From Dipylidium caninum (lineage: Eukaryota > Platyhelminthes > Cestoda > Cyclophyllidea > Dipylidiidae), in contig QEYB01000448.1 in NCBI GenBank assembly GCA_017562135.1, positions 124,001 to 188,000 on the forward strand: a stretch of 64,000 nt of DNA, in the 5' to 3' direction. Positions 52,601 to 61,100 of the stretch are shown in pieces (the stretch's first letter is position 1; every line of letters begins with the position of its first letter). The position numbers and the translations under genes are program-made. Under the pieces are notes generated by a model. It did no database searches. It saw only the letters and a program-made list of their open reading frames with translations, and was not told where the DNA came from.

Positions 52601-53368
52601 AGAGCGAGGCATTGCATCAGTTAATGGACTTTCCTCCCAGAAATTTGGCGCGGTGATGATAAACGGTGTGGACAAGGAGCCGGGGGAGAGTGAAAATAAA
52701 AAGTGATTTTATTCTTTCATTTGTTCAAGGTGAAGGTGTGGTTCCAAAATCGAAGGATGAAGAGCAAAAAGTTGCAGGCTCGGGCGCCCAACCTGAACAG
52801 CTCGAGTAATAAACTCGAGAACAGCGGAGCCGAGGAGGGACATGGCGGTGGTGGTGGCGGTGGCGGCGATGGCGGCGGGGGATCTCGGAGCGGATGTCCC
52901 AGCACAGTTTCGAGTTTGGACTCGGGAGCGCCATCGCAGCATCCCAACGCTCTGCCCACCCCTTACAACAGTGCTGGTGGAGGCGGCGGTGGCGGCGCTT
53001 ATTCCAGCGCCCCACCACCCTTCCACTTCTCCTCCGCAATGAAGTTGGATCCCACCAAGAGCCCCGGTCAACAGTCAGATGGCAAAGACTCAGTGAACAA
53101 TGATTTTCCCTCCTCTAACAGTAACTCCCAGCTTCCAGTGATCAATCCCTTTGAGCCACCAAAATTACAGCCCCCGCCGTCGGTCTCATCAGGGGCATTT
53201 GATCCGTCTAGACGGTTCGACATGCCCTACCCGGGTGGGATTCACATGCCACCGCCTCCTCCACCATTCAACTCAGGCGCTGCGGGTGGACCGCCGTTCC
53301 ATTTGCCGCAGTTTCTGCACCATCCGCAACCGCCGCCTCCGCCACCGCCAAGGACGCGTGACGTTTGA
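49688..53368 (+). CDS. Post-2: Posterior-class Hox homeodomain protein, Post-2 type (four exons)
   Basis: Sequence-specific transcription factor expected to pattern the posterior body axis. Exons are 49688-50381, 51536-52018, 52096-52238 and 52730-53368; junction phases 1, 1 and 0 agree throughout and give 652 residues ending in TGA. All introns are GT..AG. The start ATG has a good context (ACCAAAATGG). The homeodomain is residues 397-456, beginning GRKKRKPY, with KRWEISCKLHLTERQ in helix 2 and VKVWFQNRRMK in helix 3 (W48, F49, Q50, N51 intact). The last intron splits it between positions 44 and 45, a known homeobox intron position. KRWEIS and the basic N-terminal arm mark the Abd-B/posterior class; the exact pattern resembles lophotrochozoan Post-2. 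Flanking regions are Ser/Pro-rich, with a poly-Pro run near residue 300 and Gly runs after the homeodomain. No hexapeptide is visible, as is usual for posterior Hox. No other Hox gene occurs in the window. Confidence 0.88.
50436..50885 (+). repeat. Tandem duplication inside intron 1 of the Hox gene
   Basis: A block beginning near CAGCAGCAC and containing CGGTGAAATCGCATTTCAGG then GATTTCAAAG (about 50443-50555) recurs at about 50726-50815. The segment that follows (ACCGTGTAA..AGAAATTGTGAAAA, about 50680-50705) also recurs (CGCGTAAT..AGAAATTTGTGAAAA, about 50845-50870). The second copy lacks about 100 bp of C/T-rich sequence. The repeat lies wholly in intron 1. Confidence 0.8.
52108..52777 (+). 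other. Homeobox of the Hox gene, interrupted by a 491-bp intron
   Basis: Codons 397-440 (homeodomain positions 1-44) lie in exon 3 (52108-52238) and positions 45-60 in exon 4 (from 52730). The intron starts GTTGAC and ends TTCAAG. Helix 3 is complete at the start of exon 4. Confidence 0.9.
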
Positions 53369-54942
53369 TGATGGCGAGTCCTAGAGATGAGCCCTGTGGT
53401 CAAATGCGCCTGATGAAACCAAAATTATAACTTTTTACCAACTCTACACCCTGCACACGTCATGCACCCTAATGTTCACACAAAAAATACACACACATTC
53501 TCGCACACCAAATCACATCAAAACTGTCTTTGTGCTTCGCTATAAAAACATTCTGCCTATCCCATCTATCCTTTGGCTATACATATACGTATATGTATTC
53601 TTCTATGACTTCCATTGGAAAAAAGAAATGTACATAATTTTAACAAGATACGAAGATGAAAAGCTGTTTCCTTTCAACCTCTTTTTTCGGTTTTAAATAT
53701 CGTTAGCCAGAAGTGTTTGGAAAACTAGAATAGGGTTCTAAACGTGCGCAAGGGGCGGAGAGCACTCAGCCCACTCACAATGAGAAGGATCAGAACAAGC
53801 TACTCACAAATTTGTAAGTAGATGTTTGTTAAAAACCCCAATATGAGTGGTCGCTACTTTTCTATGGGGAATAATTTTACAGGCAACGTGCGATTATCGA
53901 CTCTAGGTAAACATTGAGGCCTTTTACTCAATTTCAGCGAATTAGTTGAGAGTCGGTATGAGTAAAGTTTCCCCCTCCACAAGTAGTATGATAAAATTCC
54001 GTCATTGGATCATAATAAAAGTCTATTTTCTACACAGATAATAATTTATCACCTCACCACTGTTAATACGGTCTGCCAAACGGCATAATGATGAGAAGAA
54101 CACGCAAAATTGCCTGAAAGACCCAAATGCGAGTGCCAACACAATTCACGTCATGCAGGCTGAGATTGGACGTCGATAGCGGGGATGCTGAGCCGACTGA
54201 CAGATGGTGATGTCTTCGGCTGGAAAGCATAAACGACCGGATTGTCAGATTAAATCAGTGGATTTTCATTAGCCAGACCTTCGAATAGCCTTACAACTTC
54301 AGTGGGTTTTGAGAGGAGGGCAAAACGAAAGCGTAAAGTGAAAAAACTCTATAAATCCGCGGAGTAGGCGAGAGGGGAAGGAAGTGAGGGACCTTCGCCC
54401 ACTCTTGAATACTTCATCACACACACACTTGGCGAATTGACTATTATTAAAAAAAAGTGAGAGGCTTGATTGGCAGGCGCGCCTAGGCGGGTCCCGCTAG
54501 AAAAGGTTGTAAATAAACAGCCTTGGCCGAACACATGTTTGTTCCGTGGTGGGAGGGGGAGGGGGCGGGAAGGAGGAAAATGCACAACTTTTGCGCGCAC
54601 CTCATGGATAATTTATGCCCCAAAAGGAGGCGGTCGGGAGTTTGGCTTGTGTCTGGGAGTCGGAGCCAACCTCGGGTGGTTGCACAGAGCGACGCGGAAA
54701 CCGCTTTCCCAATCGCCTGTGACCGCATACGTGTGAGTGTCGCCTGCTGCCCTTCTTATTCGCGTAAATAGAAATTTTAGAGGGGAGGAGGGGGGAGGGG
54801 GGGCAGAGCGGAAGCAGTAGTAAACACCGTTGCACAAGGCGTTCTAAACATTTGTGTTAAGAAATTATACACAAATCGGTTGTTAACTTCAACGTGAAGG
54901 AATTTTAAGGCCATGACAGGGTGAGCGGATCATTTTGTCAGA
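53369..54942. other. 3' flank of the Hox gene
   Basis: No second gene is evident. A possible polyadenylation signal AATAAA lies at 54014-54019, about 650 bp after the stop codon, and would end a plausible 3' untranslated region. No closer canonical hexamer was seen. Confidence 0.3.
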
Positions 54943-55766
54943 TTGGAAACCATGAAACGAGCGCTTTTGTTTAGTCTCTGCGAGATGCATTTTAATGTGC
55001 ACTCGACATTTATATTTATAATTTGTAAACGTAAAATCTCGTGTGTTTGCATCGCATTTTTATTTTTACCTATTTTCTTTTGATAGAAACAAAACGCGAT
55101 TTAACCTGTTATTCTTGCAGGAGCTCAAAGCGAATTGTAGCGCAGTTCAAAAGGCTTCGAGAAAGATTAACGCGGCATTTGAAAATGGAGTCGCTAGTAA
55201 GGAAAATAAGTGCATGATGTTGGTTCCAAAAAATCTCCTTCCGGCACTTTGAGTGGCGTCAATGAGTCTCGCCTTGAGGCAGGCCGCCACCAGCCCGTGT
55301 TGGCAACGACGGTAGACACAGAGAAGTATTCCTGAAACTCGCCATTCACACGACTACGACGGTGTTAAAACAAAATCTTCGTGCAGTAAGTGATGAAGAA
55401 GGAGAAGTGGACTCGTACGTGCCGTCCGTACGGGCTGATGGAAGTGGAGACTAGCGGGCGACCGCACGACAAATTAACACTTCTACAACAAGACATTTGG
55501 CCGCATCTTCTTCCATCTTCATCATTCGACATTTCGTCGACCGATTGCTGCCTTTCTGCCCATAATTAGGAATTATTGTTAAGAGTAAAGCAGGACGATA
55601 AGCAAAATGAGGTTGCGAAGGAACTTGAATCGTTTATTAGCGCTGAAAAATAAGTATTTTTCCCCGAAAGCATATATAGTTTTATGCAATCGATTGAAGA
55701 ATGCCATAAATCGTTGTGCTTTTTGTTTTTCTACTCATATTTAGCGCCCGTTTCAGCCTTTCAAAC
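54943..55766 (+). mobile_element. Copy E of the mariner-derived element
   Basis: The left end TTGGAAACCATGAAACGAGC and the right end GCGCCCGTTTCAGCC (55744 onward) are imperfect inverses. Internal landmarks in the same order as copy C include AAACGCGAT, GTAGCGCAG, a GGCATT(T/C)G word and TTGGTTCCAAAA. No GGA microsatellite survives. The copy lies downstream of the coding 3' end of the minus-strand micro-exon gene, between it and the Hox gene. Confidence 0.7.
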
Positions 55767-55849
55767 CTGATTGATGCGTAAACAGAGTTTGGGGCAAAGC
55801 ATTGTCACCGCTTCCTGTAATTCAAACCACACCATCCAAACTTTTTTCA

Positions 55850-56490
55850 CCATATCCCACCGAATAAGTGTCGCCCCACTTCCCGTCTGCCTTCAACTCA
55901 GGCGTGCCGATGGAGGGCGCAAGTTTCCCGTTGTGGTCTCTCTTGACCACTTTAAATTCTCTACAGTCTCCAACCTAACCTTCGTCTTCAGTCTTGGCCA
56001 ACCTAGTAGTGGATATTTCGAAAGGCTTCTTCGTCTTTCACCTCCATAACCGTTGTCTCACTGCCCGCCGCCTTCCAGGACCCTTCACCGCACCGTACCG
56101 GGGGGGGGGGGGCTTGAGCCCGTTGGTCCTTCTTGGCACTCGATCTTGACGGTTTAAATTTCATATTCTCAAACCTAACCTCAATTACTGTGTCATGGTT
56201 TCAGGCATGCATGAAAAATTCCCTTTCGTCGTAGCTCAAAGTTGCATTCTAGAAAACGTTTTCTCAAATCCTACTGAACCATACAGCTGTGAGCTGCCAG
56301 TCGCAGGACGCGTTTAAGATTCTCTCCAAAACCTCTAACGGAAGTCTTCGTCTCAGTCCCAAGCTGGATATGTCGACAAAGCTTGGGGAAATCTTCGTCC
56401 CACTTGCCGTAGCTCAAAGTATATCCTTCACTTATCCTACTGAATAACTGTTGTCTCATCTGCTCTTCGCCGTCCCAGAAATCTTCTCCT
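55850..56490 (-). repeat. Degenerate copies of the terminal exon of the micro-exon gene
   Basis: Downstream of the stop codon at 56492 the last part of the terminal exon and its flank recur in decayed form. The words GCCGATGGAGGGCG and GTCTCTCTTGACCAC at 55908-55950 mirror ACCGATGGAGGGCG and GTCCCTCTTGACG in the exon; TGAGCTGCCAGTCG recurs at about 56289; a third remnant ends near 56160 (GATCTTGACGG). Flanking blocks (TTGTCTCA plus a CCG..CCAG word; CTTCGTCT(T)CAGTC followed by GGATAT) also recur. I infer at least three rounds of local duplication. None keeps an open frame across its length. Confidence 0.65.
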
Positions 56491-56491
56491 A

Positions 56492-58196
56492 CTAAAACGT
56501 ACCGATGGAGGGCGTGAGCTGCCAGTCGTAGTCCCTCTTGACGCACGCACACACGCGGTCCGTCTTGACGAGTTTCAGATTCGTGTCGGGTATGGACGAG
56601 GCCGACCACTTGCGGGTGCACTCGGGCGAACAGGTGAAGTGTCCGCTCACCTCGGTGGCGTTGGGAGCCTCCTTCCTGAAGTTGGCTCCGTCAGTGGCGT
56701 AGTAACGGTAGGTCGATTTGACGCAGTTCACATAGTCAACAGTCTGATCCAACGCCGCAGTGTCTAAAGCGAGAAAAGAAATGGGGGACAAACGTCGTGA
56801 AAAGTCATTGGCCCCATCCCCAGCGGTGGAGTTTCCTCACACCGGAGACGTCGGCTTAACTTTGAGCACACGTCGAAGTTTATATGTTCCAAAACGAATA
56901 AATTAAAGTGCAAAACCAACAACTTACTGATAAACATTTGTGAAAAGACCACGAAAACTCTGCAATGGAAAAGATAGAAAAGAAAGAAGAGAGTAGAAGT
57001 CGCCTCAGAATGGGAGAGAGAAGAGGGGGGATGCGTCGCCGGCTCACCTAGTGGCTTTGATGAAGCCGGTGGCGAGGTGACGGAGGAGGGAGAGCCAAAA
57101 AGTCGGCTGAAGGAGGCGGCCAAGTCCCCTCACCAGACCCTGCAGAGGCAACGTTCGTGAGCACAGCGGGAGGTGGGAGAGGAGGGGGAGGCGGGACGGG
57201 ACGGGACGGAACGGACGGCGGAGCGGGCGTGGGGGGGACGAGGGGGAGAGGGGGAGACGAGGAGTGTAGCCTTACGGGTAGAAGACGGGTGGCGGGCGAG
57301 GTGCAGTTCTTCAGCCCGAGGTGAGCCGAATCGCAGACAGCCTGGTAGTCGTAGTACTTGACTCTACAGAAAAGAAGTCGTCAACTCGACTCCATGTTTG
57401 GCAGGTGGGAAAAGGGGGATGCAGGGAATCGGAAAAGGAAAAAAAAGGGGAAAAGCCATATTCAGTTGGTCTTTTGTCCAAGCGGTGGCAACAGGCGATT
57501 CAATCGCCTTCTCTCGGACGCGTAAATGTTCAACTTGCGAGCATCGTCGTCTCGCCGCGGTGAGTCCGAGGACCCGTCGACAAAAACCGAGGCACAAAAG
57601 CGCCACCGGTCCAGTGCGCATCGGTCGCCAAGTTTTTAATCGAGTCCACAGACGAATGAGGAAGTCGAGTGATTTACGGAGAAGACGAGGCAAAGTCTAC
57701 CTGCTGTAAACTGCATTCTCCAGCAGCGATTCCATCAGCGGCGGATCCACGTATCCGAGGAAGTGGCCAACCTGGAAGACGACAACGCCAAATTAACTTG
57801 CGTAAAATCTCGACACACGACCGGTGTGCTCAAGGGCTTTCGTGTGAAATGCTAAAGAAAATCCGCTCGTTAAGGGAGTTTGCGTGAGGGGGGCGGGAGT
57901 TGCCCCCCCCCCGCCGGGTGGCGCGTCGGTCGGGGGAAAGGACTGTCCAAAGAGCAACCGGCTGCTACAGGCGCTTCCGCTTAAAGGCCTTTTTTAAGCT
58001 GTGAGGTGGAAACTACGAAACGGGTTCGAGTGTAGGTGCAAGCGTCTTCCACTCACCTGGTAGTTCATTCGCTCCCTGTTGACGCCCATGACGAAGGCCG
58101 CGTCGTCCAGGAAGTAGCAGGTGTCGTCGCCGTCGCAATGGGGGAAAAGCCTCAGCACCTCCTGCAGGTAGATTTCGCTCAACGTAAGGCCGGCAA
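56492..58196 (-). CDS. Six exons encoding the cysteine-containing C-terminal region
   Basis: Exons 58057-58196, 57701-57771, 57276-57363, 57048-57139, 56928-56959 and 56492-56763 have mixed phases (1-0, 0-2, 2-0, 0-2, 2-1, 1-stop), unlike the uniform phase-1 exons before them. They encode about 240 residues with landmarks LTLSEIYLQEV, CDGDDTCYFLDD, GHFLGYVDPP, VKYYDYQAVC, a hydrophobic segment (PTFWLSLL, VFVVFSQMFI), DYVNCVKSTYRYY, HFTCSPEC and VCACVKRDYDW. Nine cysteines suggest a disulphide-bonded extracellular fold. I know no family with this set of motifs. Confidence 0.72.
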
Positions 58197-61100
58197 CTAA
58201 AGCGAAAATTTCATTTTTTTTAAACTTCTTTTCCTCATCTTCCTCTCCTTCTTTCAACACAGCATTCACGCCTGAAAAGGTAGTAATTAGAGGCGAGGTT
58301 CTCGACGATGGTGAAACAAGTATTACGTTGGAAAATGAAAAGGGGCGCTCAAAATAAAGAGGAAGCAAAAAGCGCAAATCTACACGCTATTTTTATATTC
58401 AGGGGCAAGTTGCAGTGCATTCTGCCCGTTTGATAGTTTCCGCCTTAATACCTCACCTGCAAATGTATTTGTGAGCCCATTTTGCGATGCCTGAGCACCG
58501 AGAAACACCGTCACTTTGGGCAGGGGAGAAATTTGTGGCTTCGGGGTGTTTTTCACCGTGGTTGGAGCCTCCGCCGATGTCTCCGATGATGACAATCCGA
58601 CGACTGTGTCCTCCTCTCCTGCTGCAGTCGCTTCCACAAATGAATCGCGCGTGGAGTCAACATCCTCATCGTAGTGCAAGGGCGACGATGACGACGACGA
58701 GGAGGAGGAGGAGGAGAAGGGGGAGGAAGAAAAGGAGGAGTTGAGGAGGGTTGAAGTGAATACTGAAGCCTCCGCTGTGACGCCGCTCATCCCAACCGAC
58801 GTCGCAGCATCGTCCGAGTCACCTGTCGTGTGCAGTGCCACTGAAAGTGTGCTCGATGCTGCAGTGGCGCCACTCGTTTCCTCTTCTTCCCACCCACTGA
58901 CAGACACCATCGCACTCGTCACGGAGGCAGTCGACGGCGGATCGGAGACCGCCCTCTTGCGGAGCAGCCGTCTCAACTGACTCTCTACAGTTAATGCTTA
59001 AATTCAACATGACAAGTGTCAAAAGAGGAATAAGAAGAGGAGGATGAAGAGAAAATCCCTGAAAATGGTCGTAGTGGGAGACGATGCCGCTTGCGTGGCA
59101 TCAGTGATGGAGTTATTACGTTGGAAACTATGAAGCAGGCGTTCTTGTTTAGTTTACGTTCGGCTCCGACTGAGAGAAGCACGTGGTAAGATTCCCCCAA
59201 CTTTTTATTTATATATTTTAAAGGCTAGCTTTTTAATCATTTCGTTAAATTTGCCCGCGTTTGAACAACCCCTTTATTTTGCGCCGAAATCAAATGGAAG
59301 CCAAACGCGATGTACGCCGACTTCTCTTGTGAGGGTTCAAAGTGACTCGTAGCGCAGGTCGAGGGGCTTCGGGAAACGTTAAGAAGGCATTCGGAAATAG
59401 AATCGCCGTCAATGCAAAAAGCGCTCGATGTTGGGTCCAAAAGTTCTCTTCTGGCAACTTGAGTGCCGTCAAGGCGCCTCGCCTCGAGGGAGACCACCAC
59501 CGGACCATGTTGGCAACGAGGAGGAGTAGGAGGAGACGAGGAGCCGGTGAGGAGGAGGAGGAGGTGAGGACGCCGGCTGTGGAATCCGCTCCACACGCAA
59601 CCCTTCGTGAACTAGCCGTCCACACGGCTGCGACTGTGTCTCTAGGGCCAGCAGCCAAGTGGGTGGAAGACCGTCAAATAAATGCAGCCGTTGTTCTCAA
59701 GACGACTTCTAACCCGGCCGTTTCATCCACTTGTCCACGCGGTCTCTGCGGCCAGCAGCCAAGTCGCTTTTGGTGTCAGGCTTAAAGGAACCCTTGAGGC
59801 GCCGTCGCCCACCGATAACGTCAGGGCAAAACAGAGGTGGGAAGGAACATTCCCCCTCCCCACGCCCCAAACTTGTCTGGCTGCCCACAAGATGTCTTTC
59901 CTCTCTAATCACAATTGCATTCGCTTGAAAAACATGAAATGAGTATTTGAGTTGTCTGTTTATCTGCGACCGAGAGTCTGGCTGTTTTTATGTAACGATC
60001 TTTACGGTGTCCTGCTTACTCCCTTCGCAAAACCTTCTCCTACTCGTGGTCCATTTTTATTTTATTCCTCACGGAAACCGAGTGGAAACTAAACACGATT
60101 TACACTGACTTTTCTTGTACGTGCTCAAATTGACTCGTAACGCAGCTCGGTAGGTTTCGTGAAACGTTAATGGGGCATTCGGGGATGGATTCACACCTAA
60201 GGAAAAAAAATGCTCAATTTCTGTTCCAAAACTTTCCGTCTGGCAATTTGAGTATCGTCAGTGGACCTCTCATCAAGGAAGACCGCCATCGGTCCATGTT
60301 GATGACAACGAGGAGGGAGAATTGATGACGATGACTATCAAATCCGTTCCACGCAGACAAAATTTTTAGTAAAATTGAGTCCACACTAAGCTGTAAGGTG
60401 CCATTCATCTGCGTACGATAAAGGATATCAAAAAGAAAATTGGACTCAAATGTCCCGGCCGTTTAAGAGTGACGCAGTTGCAGTTGGAAAAAAAATCCAC
60501 TGAACAAAATGATCTTAAAGAGGCCCGCACATGTGACTTGCCCCGTCGTCGAATCTTTCATTTTATTTCCACTTATTTTCAACGCCTCTTTTATAGTTTC
60601 CTGCTTAAAACCTCTCCCCACCGACCATCTTTGCATGTCGGATGAGGTATGGACGAAATCCCAAGACAAGAAGTCGTCCCCCGTTGTCTCTCCTCCAAAG
60701 TTCCTCCCCTACTAAGATGTCGGAGGTTGCAATCCCTTACCAGGATCTTCTGGGTCCATGTCCGTGCCCGTAGACCAACCGCCGCCGGAGTGTGGCATGG
60801 ATTCTGCAAGGGAGGGAGAGGCACCAATGCTTTGGGCAGGCAATAAAAGCTAAGACTGGCCTCCCTGTGGGGACATGCAAGAAGTCGGTGGTCCAAACTT
60901 GTTAATGACAACATCTTTTAGCCTGGCGTCAATGGGCGAATGCCCTGTTTGGCCAGTTCTAGTAGCCGTGCAAACGCGGAGGAGTTAGGAAACCTCGGAG
61001 TGAGGCGATCTGACTACTGCGGTCGGACAGTCGACTCACCGAACAAATGCCACATATCGTCTTTACGCGTTAAAACGAGAAAAAAAAGTGGTGACATAAG

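Noticed and set aside
58197..58290. Alternative 5' extension of the exon ending at 58196, after a TTTTCAG near 58277
   Set aside because: The frame stays open and an acceptor-like site exists, but the product is Lys/Glu-rich low complexity. The acceptor at 58197 gives the exact phase needed to join the mucin-like exon.
58487..58980. Plus-strand frames opposite the mucin-like exon
   Set aside because: They are shadows of the minus-strand Ser/Thr-rich exon and its GGA/TCC microsatellite, with no splice support on the plus strand.
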